Shown piece after piece: positions 12,404 through 25,145 of a DNA stretch of 64,000 nucleotides (the first letter of the stretch is position 1; every line of letters starts with the position of its first letter). The stretch covers positions 95,020-159,019 of the forward strand of contig JBAMJV010003338.1 in NCBI GenBank assembly GCA_037951105.1, written 5' to 3'. The translations under genes and the position numbers were made by a program. Source of the stretch: Echinarachnius parma. Taxonomy: Eukaryota > Echinodermata > Echinoidea > Clypeasteroida > Echinarachniidae. The notes below the pieces were generated by a model that ran no database searches, was not told where the DNA came from, and saw nothing but the letters and a program-made list of their open reading frames with translations.

Positions 12404-12526
12404 TGAGCTATTCATTCATCGGATTACATCCCCCCAGTTGAATAGGTATTACGTAACTCGCTACGCTCATGCTTGCTTGTCTAGACATATCATAATCAGC
12501 TTTGCGAGTTTTGTTTATAAACCCAG

Positions 12527-12750
12527 TGCCCACATTGCGATCTGCGCCTAACGATCTAGAGCGATCTTGCCCGAAAAGGAGTGATCCCCTGAGATCTGTG
12601 GTTAAGTCGCAAAGTGGGCACCAATGGCCGCACCAGATCGATGTGACTCGCTTCCGCATGGGGTGGTGTCGGTTGCGGTCGCCAGATTTTGGACATTCAA
12701 AAATGTCGTTCTCGATCACATGTCGGGCGGGATCGCACAAACGGCAAGCC
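12527..12750. mobile_element. half of a GCGATC foldback element
   Basis: CAGTGCCCACATTGCGATCT, GATCCCCTGAGATCTGTGGT and GGTGTCGGTTGCGGTCGCC match the left half and centre of 13973-14281. The opposite arm is absent; the TTCTTGATATCAAGAA element begins where it should be. Confidence 0.6.
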
Positions 12751-13790
12751 GTTTGAACAATTATTCACATTTCCTAATAACAAGAATTGCTTAACAACAA
12801 CAAATAATTTCTTGATATCAAGAATTAATTTGTTGATATCAAGAATTAATTTCTTGATATCAAGAAATAAATTCATGATATCCAGAATTCGATTTCTTGA
12901 TATCAAGAATTCGATTTCTGGATATCAAGAATTGAATTCTTGAAATCAAGAGTTACCATTGGTTAAAGGGATAGTTGAGTTCTGGTAAGGAGAGTACAGT
13001 TTTGGTGAAACTGAATTTTAGTAACCAAAACCTGCATCATTGCATTACAAACTAATAGTTATAACTAAATTTAGAAAGGAACACAAAATTACAAATGACG
13101 TAGTAAAGATCATGTTATCATTCAAAAAGAGCCGTTAAAACATAAGAGGGCGCTCTCTAAACACTCATCGGTTTCAACCATTTTGAATAAAATATTGTGC
13201 ATGTGATGCTTTGTTGAAATAGTGATTAGATAGAGAAATAACCCACAACTATTTAGATACCTATTTTGTAACTTTTTGAAAAGAGGAAGCATTTTTTTTT
13301 TTTTTTTTAACGGCTGGTTCAAAATTCTCTAATAAACCTGGGGCCTCAGGTTTATTACAAATTGTTATATTTATGGATATTTCAGCCGTCTCTGAACCGA
13401 TTTTGATCAAACAAAGATGATTTTATTATTTAAATATTATGCTCTTTCAAATGTTACACTCAGTTTTTCATTACCTCACAACAAAATAAGTAGTCTAGCG
13501 CCCTCTCTACCAAAACTCAACTATCCCTTTAACAACAGAAAATTATTTCTTTATATCAAGAATTCGATGTTCAGTTATGCGAAACTGCTTTACAAAAGGC
13601 GCCCTGCGAGAATCAAGAATTCTTTTCTTGATATCAAGAAATTAATTATTGATATCAAGAAATGAATTATTGATATCAAGAAATGAATTATTGATATCAA
13701 GACATTATTTGTTGTTGTTAAGCAATGGTTATTCTTGATATCAAGAAAAGGAAATAAATGTTAAAACGTCTAGCCATGACTGGCCATGCT
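12750..13790. mobile_element. GATATC-palindrome element, interrupted
   Basis: Two blocks (12800-12955 and 13615-13755) are arrays of the palindrome TTCTTGATATCAAGAA at about 20-bp spacing. The ends are inverted: GCTTAACAACAACAAATAAT near 12790 and ATTATTTGTTGTTGTTAAGC near 13696. A TTAA MITE (12967-13528) sits in the middle. GGCAAGCCGTTT at 12742 matches the TIR edge of the related element at 25953-26312. Confidence 0.65.
12967..13528 (+). mobile_element. TTAA-flanked MITE, complete copy
   Basis: TIRs AGGGATAGTTGAGTTCTGG and CCAAAACTCAACTATCCCT, with TTAA immediately outside at 12963-12966 and 13529-13532. The interior contains CAACTATTTAGATACC and GCCGTCTCTGAACCGATTTT. TTAA target choice is the hallmark of piggyBac-type transposition. 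No transposase, so non-autonomous. Inserted in the GATATC element. Confidence 0.85.
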
Positions 13791-13972
13791 CACGCATTCA
13801 ATAAATTCCAACAAATTCAAATCAAACAAGCTTGAATCCATGGCTATTGTATTCCTCGACAATGCGTGGAAATGGGGCCAAGGCATGACCCCGAAGAAGT
13901 TACACTGAAAAGATTGTGTGCACAATGGAATCGGGCTGACTCACTGCGAACTGATGTGATTCCAAGGTCGCT

Positions 13973-14281
13973 AGCCCAATGCCCACTATGCGATCTTGCC
14001 CGAATAGGAGCGATCCCCTGAGATCTGTGTTAAGTCGCAAAATGGGCACCAATGGCCGCAGCAGATCGCCGCGAACCGATCTGGTCGCCATATTTTTGGA
14101 ACATGTCAAAACCCCGGCGACCGCAACCGACACCACCCTTGCGCACGCGAGTTACAGCGATCTGGTGCGGCCACTGGTGCCCACTTTGCGACTTAACCAC
14201 AGATCTCAGGGGATTACTCCTATTCGGGCAAGATCGCTATAGATCGCTAAGCCCAGATCGCATAGTGGGCATTGGGCTTAA
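13973..14281. mobile_element. GCGATC foldback MITE, complete
   Basis: AGCCCAATGCCCACTATGCG at the left is inverted at the right end (CGCATAGTGGGCATTGGGCT). Arms of about 130 bp pair along ATCCCCTGAGATCTG and GCGACTTAACCACAG. The centre holds GGCGACCGCAACCGACACC. No coding capacity. Confidence 0.8.
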
Positions 14282-14572
14282 CGTGCCAAGCACTTGCAAT
14301 GCTGCTACTGATTGAATGCCTTTGCTGGGCATGCACGCACAATACTTGACCATGCCTATTGTATTGTGCGGTGGCATTGTACACATACGTGGTTGCCTTT
14401 AAATACTTTCCTTTAAAATCCACTAAAAGCAATGTAGCCGTGGCCTTCAAATTAATGTGATACTGGGAGTGTACTCCACTGGTAGGATTTGGGTTGAAAG
14501 TAGTCTAACACATTGCATCCCCCATACCCGGTGAAAAACAAAATCTTGTAACTTGTGGGCCTAAAGCCCCTT

Positions 14573-15012
14573 TCACACCGGACCTGCGTAGAGTTGCGTA
14601 GTGTGGCGTACCGAGTACGCCGAAATAGGCTGCGTATTCATGAAAAAAAATGTTGCTTCGGCAATAAACGCTCGTAGGAGCCGCGAGTAGATGTTTCGTC
14701 GGACTGGCGTACGGGAGGAAGCGTACTATTGCGTAGGCATGGCGTACAATACCGTAGTGTTGCGTAGACTTGCGTTGGCACGACGTACAGTAGCGTAGAC
14801 TTGCGTAAAATCTGCGTACTTTCTGCGTCCAGTGTCTACGCAGACAGTACCCAAAAAAAATTAAACATGTTTAATTTTTGCGTCCATCTCGCGTACCTCT
14901 TTGCGTCCCTCAGCGTATAGTTACGTAGGACAGCGTAGGGCAGCGTACACTCGGCGTAGTCGGTACGCAGCACTACGCAACTCTACGTAGGGCCCGGTGT
15001 GAAACCCCCTTA
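14573..15012. mobile_element. CGTA-rich foldback element, copy 1
   Basis: Starts AAAGCCCCTTTCACACCGGA and ends CCCGGTGTGAAACCCCCTT, so the termini are inverted. The interior is built from GCGTAGACTTGCGTA words, with the palindrome AAATTAAACATGTTTAATTT at about 14858. No protein. It forms one half of a mirrored pair with copy 2. Confidence 0.8.
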
Positions 15013-15037
15013 AGAGAGAGCTCTTATTCTACTCTCT

Positions 15038-15462
15038 AAAGGGGATTTCACACCGGGCCCTGCGTAGTGTTGCGTACCAACTACGTCGAGTGTACGCTGC
15101 CCTACGCTGTCCTACGTAACTATACGCTGAGGTACGCAAAGAGGTACGCGAGATGGACGCAAAAAATTAAACATGTTTAATGTTTTTAGCGTACTGTCTG
15201 TGTAGACACTGGACGCAGAAAGTACGCAGGTCTACGCAACACTACGCTACTGTACGTCATGCCAACGCAAGTCTACGCAACACTACGGTACTGTACGCCA
15301 TGCCTACGCAATAGTACGCTTCCGGCAATACGCCAGTCCGACGTAACGTCTACTCGCGGCTCCTACGAGCGTTTATTGCCGAAGCAACACTTTTGTTCAT
15401 GAATACGCAGCCTATTTTCACACTACGCAACTCTACGCAGGTCCGGTGTGAAAGGGGCTTAA
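15038..15462. mobile_element. CGTA-rich foldback element, copy 2 (mirrored)
   Basis: Same family as copy 1 in opposite orientation: ends AAAGGGGATTTCACACCGGG and GTCCGGTGTGAAAGGGGCTT. Only about 25 bases (AGAGAGAGCTCTTATTCTAC...) separate the two, so 14573-15462 is one ~890-bp imperfect palindrome. Confidence 0.8.
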
Positions 15463-15486
15463 GTTATTTGCCTTTTTGATCAGGTT

Positions 15487-16890
15487 AATGGGGTTTCACA
15501 CTGGGCCGACGTAGAGTTGCGTAGTGTTGCGTACAGACTACGCCGATCGTACGCTGCCCTGCGCTGTGCCTACGCTGGCCTACGTAACAATACGCTGATG
15601 AGCGCAAAGGGGTACGCGAGATGGACGCAACAAATTAAACATGTTTAATTTTTTTCGCGTACTTTCGGCGTACACACTGGACGCAGAAAGTACGCAGTTT
15701 TTACGCAAATCTACGCAAATCTACGCAAGTCTACGGAACACTACGCTACTGTACGCTATGCCGTCGCAATATTACGCTACACTACGCCAGTCCGCCGAAA
15801 CATCCTTTGAGGCTGGCGTAGTGTTACGTATTCAAGGGCCGGTCACTTTTACGGTAGTGGACGTAGTGATCCGTAGGGTAACTTATTGTGGGTCAGACGG
15901 GGTGTAAGTACGTTAAACTAGGTTAAATAACGTTAAACTACGTTAAGTTACGATGATGAGCCACATAAGAGTACAGATTAGTACGATAAACTACGCTAGA
16001 CTACGCTAATGCGGGTGCAGCTAGCTCACGGACAGGAGTGGTACGTCTGACTACGCTTGAGTACGGTGGACTACGGTAGCCACTACGCTAGACTACGCTA
16101 AAGAACGTCACTATGGTATATTTAGCAACTCCGCACGGAGTATGCAGCCAGCCCGCGGTGTGGTACGGCCATTGTGAGCTTGTTTTTCAAACAGAGCAGT
16201 AACTGAAATTTGTCTAATTTTTGTTGCTGAAACATGCCTGGACCAAGAGTTCTGATGCAGGTTTTTTGCACGGTAAAGTACTTCAGAGTAAAATAGGGTA
16301 CGTTTAAAGTGATGCCTGTAAAGTGTCTAACTCCACGAAAATTACTTGGAGCTTCCTCGTTTCTCTTCTGCCGTGTTGTTTAGCTTATGGTAAGAGAAGA
16401 ATAAAATAGGGTTAGATTTTTTCAAATGTCCCTTTGGTATGAAGATAATTATCATTGAAAATCATTATTTCAAAAGCGTTGATCAACGCTTTTGATAAAA
16501 AGTACAATTGTCCTAGCTGAACACGTCCGCATGTAGCACGCGTGAGAACATTCCGGAGATTGAACTTTGAGCCGAGCGAGTGCAAATTCCATGAATTCTG
16601 TACTACGTGTGTAAACATACACGGGTGCGAATATCTCAAACGGTCATTTATTACTGCGACAAATGTATGGCCGTAGGTACGCGGTGCGTATGCACAGGGT
16701 ACGTGACCATACGCCATCGTACACCAGCCTATGCATAACCTACGCAGGGACTACGCCGAAGCAACATTTTTTTCATAAATACGCAGCCTAATTTCGACAT
16801 ACTCAGTAAGCCACACTACGCAACTATACGCAGGTCCGGTGTGATAGGGGCTTTTAGGCCCCTTCACACCGGACCTGGGTAGAGCTTAAG
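15487..16890. mobile_element. CGTA-rich foldback element, copy 3, expanded, plus a solo end
   Basis: Left end at 15487 (GGGGTTTCACACTGGGCC), right end at about 16855 (CAGGTCCGGTGTGATAGGGG), then an extra terminus GCCCCTTCACACCGGACCTG at 16858. It is about 900 bp longer than copies 1 and 2. The extra middle (about 16120-16720) is non-CGTA sequence, consistent with a secondary insertion. Short frames here are not supported. Confidence 0.6.
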
Positions 16891-16952
16891 AGAGAATTTT
16901 GTTTTCGTTTCAAAATCGCTAAACGTCTAGTCTAGACGCTCAGATGTCGACC

Positions 16953-17163
16953 AGCACACACACACACACATATCGTTCAAAGTAACATGTGACCGGCACG
17001 GTGTACTGTATGTACGTGTCATCGATATCAACGGTACGTGTATTATAACGTACGATTTAAGCTACCAACGTAAGTACGAGGTCCTTCTAAGCCACTGGCG
17101 TACTGGAGGGGGGAGGGGGGGGGGGGGGCTTGGGGGCGCCTGCCCCCCCCCCCCCCCCCCCCC
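16953..17163. repeat. CA microsatellite and G-run/C-run inverted pair
   Basis: (CA)n at about 16953-16970. A G-rich run (about 17107-17128) is followed by a 22-base C run (about 17142-17163) with CTTGGGGGCGCCTG between, which can fold as a G:C hairpin. CCACTGGCGTACTGGAGG just before it resembles termini that precede G runs elsewhere (63670-63720). Confidence 0.75.
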
Positions 17164-17419
17164 AAATAAAATTTAAATCATGGCTTATATCTAATTCGAT
17201 ACCAGTGATTGAAAAATAATATTTCTTTAGAAAAGATAACTCAGATTTTACATGTCAAGTCAAATTTCCGTCCTAAGTATGCACCAGATTGCATAATTTC
17301 AAGTAAAACATTGCAAAAACACCCTTACCGTGCACGGACGGACACACCCCTAGCTACATGCACATTTTGAGAAATATCCGCGCTGTTTGCTAATGTGTCA
17401 AACTACCTTTAAAGGGATT

Positions 17420-18250
17420 TGGTAACTTTGTTGACATGTGGAAAAAGTGATTGATGGTTGATACAGTGTATATATATTTTTTTATCTGATATGTCCACTG
17501 GATATTGTGTGAACATTTCAAGTTAAATGGATGTTATATGGCCGAGTAATGAGCAAAAATGCAAATTTATATTAACTAACTCATTGCACTGACTTTGTAT
17601 AAAGATATAGACCTGTTTTGGAAACGCCCCCTCTCAAAAAATGAAATGGAAGCTCTTATTACCAATCATGTGAAAGAATATGTTTTGACTAATACGTGAT
17701 GATACAAATTTTGCCTGGAAACCGCCTACTAATTGATATATTTGGTAAATTATCATATCGATCCGGCCTGGATAGATATCGCGACGGTTGATATACAGCC
17801 ACGTGCGATGCGTGTAAATCCTATGGCAAATACGCACATAGTAATTCGCCCAAGCAAATCGCTCGAACGAGCGTACGAATGTGGCCAGCGTAGACGGGCC
17901 AAGCTGACGGTGAATTTAGGCTCAATGTCAGCGGTTTTCATAAACGTTTTTACTGATTTTTCTGCATTTGACGATAGTACGGTTCAGATTTTTCCACACA
18001 CGCTCTTTTGTATGTTATTTCAATAATACTAATCAATTAGTTTGACCAATAAAGCTATTTCCCACTACTGGCCTTTCCCTTCAAACGGTTTCGACTATCG
18101 AATGGATAATTTAACATCTGAACACTTCAATCGTAAACTGTTTGTAACGAAAGAGAAAATTGAAAAACTGAAACCTGTCCCATGCTTGTATTGCTTTTAT
18201 GAATACAACAAGGTATAAGAGAACTGATAGAATTCCAATTGGATTTTGAG
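17420..18250. repeat. second copy of the dispersed repeat split at 2800-9035
   Basis: 17420-17605 matches 2800-2980, and 18083-18250 matches 2960-3015 joined to 8946-9035. It therefore shows the sequence without the 5.9 kb insert. It has its own ~480-bp insertion (17606-18083), which contains a 97-codon frame from 17733 that I do not recognise and do not call. Confidence 0.7.
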
Positions 18251-19090
18251 GATTTTGACAATGTTACTTAGTCCCTTAAACACCATAGGCAAAAAACATT
18301 ACATGCGGATATAGTAGTCTAGTAGGAAATAGGGGTTCCCATGCACCCCCCTAAAAACATGTTTTGATTATGATTTCTAGGACCCCTAGTATATCCTTTT
18401 AAACAATTTAGATGTTAACAGCGAACAAAAATGTCACTTTGGGTAAAATGGGCATATTTCCAAAATGGCCGCCAAATATCCATTAAAATATCATAATTTT
18501 TCATTAAAGTAGATTCTGGTCCATTTTCAATTATTTTTGTGTATGTAAGCTAATACATGGATTAAGTTAAACTGTTAGCATCATCCCCGGAGATATCAAA
18601 GGTCAAGGTCATGTTTAAAGGTCAAAGGTCAAACGATTTTTGTTCGAAATAGGCAAATAATGAATAAAAATTGGTATAATACAAAGTCATGTTAATTTTT
18701 GTGCAAAATAAAGGGGTCATGTATCAATATATTTATTTTTTCTACAACATTAATGTCCTGTTATGCCGGAAAACTCATCTTGACCATTTAAAAGTGTTCA
18801 ATAGGACTGTATTTTCATGACAATTGAAACAATACCATGTCACATATTGAAAGAAAATGCACAAGATTAATACAGACTAATACATAATTTTAAACATAAC
18901 ATGTGTAACGGAAAATATTAAAATCAATTAAAGGCCAATGGTCATATCAAGGTCACATGTCAAGGTTAAAGGTCAAGGTCACATATCAAGGTCACGTGAC
19001 AAGGTCAGGGTCACGACATATATACATTTGATATCTGATGAAAGCATGCTTAATGTAGATTCTAGTAATAATAATGATATTTTACATGTA

Positions 19091-21388
19091 CACATTTAAC
19101 AAATCGAACTTGCACATTAAACAAGTCAAACCGCACATTTAACAGGTAAAATCGCACATTTAACAAGCCAAACCGCACATTTTAACAAGTCAAACCGCAC
19201 ATTTAACAAGTCAAACCGCACATGTAACAAGTCAAACTGCACATTAAACAGGTCAAACCGCACAATCAACAAGTCAAACCGCACATTGAACAGGTCAGAC
19301 CGCACATTCAACAAGTCAAACCACACATTTAACAAGTCAAAACACACACTTAACAAGTCAAACCGCACAATTAACAAGCCGAACCGCACATTTAACAAGT
19401 CAAACCGCACATTTAACAGGTAAAATTGCACATTTAACAAGCCAAACCGCACATTTTAACAAGTCAAACCGCACATTTAACAAGTCAAACCGCACATGTA
19501 ACAAGTCAAACTGCACATTTAACAGGTCAAACCGCACATTGAACAGGTCAGACCGCACATTCAACAAGTAAAACCACACATTTAACAAGTCAAAACACAC
19601 ACTTAACAAGTCAAACCGCACATTTAACAAGCCGAACCGCACATTTAACAAGTCAAACCGCACATTTAACAGGCGAAATCGCACATTTAACAAGTCGAAC
19701 TGCACATTGAACAAGTCAAACCACACATTTAGCAAGCCGAACCGCACATTTAACAGGTCAAATCGCACATTGAACAAGTCGAACCGCACATTTAACAGGT
19801 CAAACCGCACATTCAAAAAGTCAAACCGCACATTTAACAAGTCAAAACACACATTTAACAGGCGAAATCGCACATTTAACAAGTCGAACTGCACATTAAA
19901 CAGGTCAAACCGCACATTTAACAAGTCGAACTGCACATTGAACAAGTCAAACCACACATTTAGCAAGCCGAACCGCACATTTAACAGGTCAAATCGCACA
20001 TTGAACAAGTCGAACCGCACATTTAACAGGTCAAACCGCACATTCAAAAAGTTAAACCGCACATTTAACAAGTCAAACCGCACATGTAACAAGTCAAACT
20101 GCACATTTAACAGGTCAAACCGCACATTGAACAGGTCAGACCGCACATTCAACAAGTAAAACCACACATTTAACAAGTCAAAACACACACTTAACAAGTC
20201 AAACCGCACATTTAACAAGCCGAACCGCACATTTAACAAGTCAAACCGCACATTTAACAGGCGAAATCGCACATTTAACAAGTCGAACTGCACATTGAAC
20301 AAGTCAAACCACACATTTAGCAAGCCGAACCGCACATTTAACAGGTCAAATCGCACATTGAACAAGTCGAACCGCACATTTAACAGGTCAAACCGCACAT
20401 TCAAAAAGTCAAACCGCACATTTAACAAGTCAAAACACACATTTAACAGGCGAAATCGCACATTTAACAAGTCGAACTGCACATTAAACAGGTCAAACCG
20501 CACATTTAACAAGTCGAACTGCACATTGAACAAGTCAAACCACACATTTAGCAAGCCGAACCGCACATTTAACAGGTCAAATCGCACATTGAACAAGTCG
20601 AACCGCACATTTAACAGGTCAAACCGCACATTCAAAAAGTTAAACCGCACATTTAACAAGTCAAAACACACATTTAGCAGGCGAAATCGCACATTCAACA
20701 AGTCAAACCGCACATTTAACAAGTCAAAACACACATTTAACAAGTCAAACCGCACATTTGACAAGTCAAACCGCACATTTAACAGGCGAAATCGCACATT
20801 TAACAAGTCGAACTGCACATTAAACAGGTCAAACCGCACATTTAACAACTCGAACTGCACATTGAACAAGTCAAACCACACATTTAGCAAGCCGAACCGC
20901 ACATTTAACAGGTCAAATCGCACATTGAACAAGTCGAACCGCACATTTAACAGGTCAAACCGCACATTCAAAAAGTCAAACCGCACATTTAACAAGTCAA
21001 AACACACATTTAACAGGCGAAATCGCACATTTAACAAGTCGAACTGCACATTAAACAGGTCAAACCGCACATTTAACAAGTCGAACTGCACATTGAACAA
21101 GTCAAACCACACATTTAGCAAGCCGAACCGCACATTTAACAGGTCAAATCGCACATTGAACAAGTCGAACCGCACATTTAACAGGTCAAACCGCACCTTC
21201 AAAAAGTAAAACCGCACATTTAACAAGTCAAAACACACATTTAACAGGCGAAATCGCACATTCAACAAGTCAAACCGCACATTTAACAAGTCAAAACACA
21301 CATTTAACAAGTCAAACCCGACAATTAACAAGCCGAACCGCACATCTAACAAGTCAAACCGCACATTTAACAAGTCAAACTGCAGATT
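19091..21388 (+). repeat. 21-bp satellite, left array, ~110 units
   Basis: Unit core ATTTAACAAGTCAAACCGC with a period of 21. Higher-order structure is visible: an 11-unit (231-bp) block and a 28-unit (588-bp) block recur, for example segments starting near 19707 and 20295. The period is divisible by three, so long open frames exist on both strands (NVRFDLL or NKSNRTF repeats). They are by-products of the satellite, not genes. Confidence 0.95.
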
Positions 21389-24300
21389 GAACGCGGTTTA
21401 ACTTGTTAAATGTGCAGTTTAGCTTGTTAAATTCGAGGTTTGACTTGTTAGATGTGCGGTTTGACTTGTTCAATGTGCGGTTTGACTTGTTAAATGTGCA
21501 GTTTAGCTTGTTAAATGTTCGGTTTGACTTGTGCAATGTGCGGTTTGTCTTGTTAAATGTGCGGTTTGACTTGTTGAATGTGCGGTTTGACCTGTTCAAT
21601 GTGCGGTTTGACTTGTTGAATATGTGGTTTGACCTGTTAAATGTGCGGTTTGACTTGTGCAATGTGCGGTTTTGTTTGTTAAATGTGTGGTTTGAGTTGT
21701 TCATTGTGCGGTTCGATTTGTTAAATGCGGTTCGTTAAATGTGCGGTTCAGCTTGTAAAATGTGCGGTTTGACTTGTGCAATGTGCGGTTTGGCTTGTTA
21801 AATGTGCGGTTTGGCTTGTTAAATGTGTGGTTTGACTTGTTCAATGTGCGGTTCGACTTGTTAAATGTGCGGTTCGGCTTGTAAAATGTGCGGTTTGACT
21901 TGTGCAATGTGCGGTTTGGCTGGTTAAATGTGCAGTTTGACTTGTTGAATATGCGGTTTGACCTGTTAAATGTTCGGTTCGACTTGTTAAATGTGCGGTG
22001 TGACTTGTTAAATGTGCGGTTTGACTTGTTAAATGTGAGGATTGACTTATTAAATTTGCGGTTCGGCTTGTTAGATGTGCGGTTTGACTTGTTCAGTGTG
22101 CGGTTTGACTTGTTTAATGTGCGGTTCGGCTTGTTAAATGTGCGGTTTGACTTGTGCAATGTGCGGTTTGGCTTGTTAAATGTGCAGTTTGACTTGTTGA
22201 ATGTGCGGTTTGACCTGTTAAATGTTCGGTTCGGCTTGTTAAATGTGCGGTTTGACTTGTTAAATGTGTTCTTTGACTTGTTTAATGTGCGGTTCGGCTT
22301 GTTAAATGTGCGGTTTGACCTGTTCAGTGTGCGGTTTCACTTGTTCAATGTGTGGTTTGGCTTGTTAATTGTGCGGTTTGACTTGTTAAATGTGTGCTTT
22401 GACTTGTTAAATGTGCCGTTCGGCTTGTTAATTGTGCGGTTTGACTTGTTAAATGTGTGCTTTGACTCGTTTAATGTGCGGTTCGGCTTGTCAAATGTGC
22501 GGTTTGACTTGTGCAATGTGCGGTTTGGCTTGTTAAATGTGCAGTTTGACTTGTTGAATGTGCGGTTTGACCGGTTAAATGAGCGGTTTAGCTTGTTAAT
22601 TGTGCGGTTTGACTTGTTAAATGTGTTCTTTGACTTGTTTAATGTGCGGTTCGGCTTGTTAAATGTGCGGTTCGACCTGTTCAGTGTGCGGTTTCACTTG
22701 TTCAATGTGTGGTTTGGCTTGTTAAATGTGCCGTTCGGCTTGTTAATTGTGCGGTTTGACTTGTTAAATGTGTGCTTTGACTCGTTTAATGTGCGGTTCG
22801 GCTTGTCAAATGTGCGGTTTGACTTGTGCAATGTGCGGTTTGGCTTGTTAAATGTGCAGTTTGACTTGTTGAATGTGCGGTTTGACCGGTTAAATGAGCG
22901 GTTTAGCTTGTTAATTGTGCGGTTTGACTTGTTAAATGTGTTCTTTGACTTGTTTAATGTGCGGTTCGGCTTGTTAAATGTGCGGTTCGACCTGTTCAGT
23001 GTGCGGTTTCACTTGTTCAATGTGTGGTTTGGCTTGTTAATTGTGCGGTTTGGCTTGTTAAATGTGTGCTTTGACTCGTTTAATGTGCGGTTCGGCTTGC
23101 GGTTTGACTTGTTAAATGTGTGCTTTGATTTGTTTAATGTGCGGTTCGGCTTGTTAAATGTGCGGTTTGACCTGTTCAGTGTGCGGTTTCACTTGTTCAA
23201 TGTGCGGTTTGGCTTGTTAATTGTGCGGTTTGACTTGTTAAATGTGTGCTTTGACTTGTTAAATGTGCGGTTCGGCTTGTTAATTGTGCGGTTTGACTTG
23301 TTAAATGTGTGCTTTGACTTGTTTAATGTGCGGTTCGGCTTGCGGTTTGACTTGTTAAATGTGTGCTTTGATTTGTTTAATGTGCGGTTCGGCTTGTTAA
23401 ATGTGCGGTTTGACCTGTTCAGTGTGCGGTTTGACTTGTTCAATGTGCGGTTTGGCTTGTTAATTGTGCGGTTTAGCTTGTTAAATATGAGGTTTGACAT
23501 GTTTAATGTGCGGTTCGGCTTGTTAATTGTGCGGTTTGACGTGTTAAATGTGTGCTTTGACTTGTTTAATGAGCGGTTTGGCTTGTTAATTGTGCGGTTT
23601 GACTTGTTAAATGTGTGCTTTGACTTGTTAATGTGCGGTTCGGCTTGTTAAATGTGCGGTTTGACCTGTTCAGTGTGCGGTTTGACTTGTTCAATGTGCG
23701 GTTTGGCTTGTTAATTGTGCGGTTTGACTTGTTAAATGTGCAGTTTAGCTTGTGAAATGTGCAGTTTGACTTGTGCAATGTGCGGTTTGACTTGTTAAAT
23801 GTGCGGTTTGACCTGTTCATTGTGCGATTTGACTTGTTGAATATGCGGTTTGACCTGTTAAATGTGCAGTTTGACTTGTTAAATGTGCGGTTTGGCTTGT
23901 TAAATGTGTGCTTTGACTTGTTCAATGTGCGGTTCGACTTGTTAAATGTGCGGTTCGGCTTGTAAAATGTGCGGTTTGACTTGTGCAATATGCGGTTTGG
24001 CTTGTTAAATGTGTGGTTTGACTTGTTCAATGTGCGGTTCGGCTTGTTAAATGTGCGGTTTGACTTGTACAATGTGCGGTTTGGCTTGTTAATGTGCAGT
24101 TTGACTTGTTGAATGTGCGGTTTGACTTGTTCAATGTGCGCTTTGACTTGTTAAATGTGCGCTTCGGCTTGTTAAACGTGCGGTTTGACCTGTTAAATGT
24201 GCATATTGACTTGTTAAATGAGTGCTTTGATTTGTTTAATGTGCGGTTCGGCTTGTTAAATGTGCGGTTTGACCTGTTCAGTGTGCGGTTTGACTTGTTC

Positions 24301-25145
24301 AATGTGCGGTTTGGCTTGTTAATTGTGCGGTTTGGCTTGTTAAATATGAGGTTTGACCTGTTTAATGTGCGGTTCGGCTTGTTAATTGTGCGGTTTGACT
24401 TGTTAAATGTGTGCTTTGACTTGTTTAATGAGCGGTTTGGCTTGTTAATTGTGCGGTTTGACTTGTTAAATGTGTGCTTTGACTTGTTAATGTGCGGTTC
24501 GGCTTGTTAAATGTGCGGTTTGACCTGTTCAGTGTGCGGTTTGACTTGTTCAATGTGCGGTTTGGCTTGTTAATTGTGCGGTTTGACTTGTTAAATGTGC
24601 AGTTTAGCTTGTGAAATGTGCAGTTTGACTTGTGCAATGTGCGGTTTGACTTGTTAAATGTGCGGTTTGACCTGTTCATTGTGCGATTTGACTTGTTGAA
24701 TATGCGGTTTGACCTGTTAAATGTGCGGTTTGACTTGTTAAATGTGCGGTTTGGCTTGTTAAATGTGTGCTTTGACTTGTTCAATGTGCGGTTCGACTTG
24801 TTAAATGTGCGGTTCGGCTTGTAAAATGTGCGGTTTGACTTGTGCAATATGCGGTCTGGCTTGTTAAATGTGCGGTTTGGCTTGTTAAATGTGTGGTTTG
24901 ACTTGTTCAATGTGCGGTTCGGCTTGTTAAATGTGCGGTTTGACTTGTACAATGTGCGGTTTGGCTTGTTAATGTGCAGTTTGACTTGTTGAATGTGCGG
25001 TTTGACCTGTTCAATGTGCGCTTTGACTTGTTAAATGTGCGCTTCGGCTTGTTAAACGTGCGGTTTGACCTGTTAAATGTGCATATTGGCTTGTAAAATG
25101 TGCGGTTTGACTTGTTTAATGTGCGGTTCGACTTGTTAAATGTGT
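21389..25145 (-). repeat. 21-bp satellite, right array, ~178 units, inverted
   Basis: Same unit in reverse (GCGGTTTGACTTGTTAAAT). A large block is duplicated about 859 bp apart (from 23759 and from 24618). Variants such as TTCGGCTTG and TGTGCTTTGAC form subfamilies. Scattered one-base changes in unit length break the frames. It is longer than the left array, so the two arms have expanded independently since the inversion formed. Confidence 0.95.

Noticed and set aside
19126-21373. Long open frames (up to 657 codons) of NVRFDLL-type and NKSNRTF-type repeats on both strands
   Set aside because: The period is 21 bases, so any stop-free unit gives long frames on several strands. Codons follow the satellite, there are no splice or start signals, and frames break at unit-length changes.
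19091-25145. CRISPR-like array
   Set aside because: Units are contiguous 21-mers without unique spacers, in a eukaryotic context; it is a satellite.
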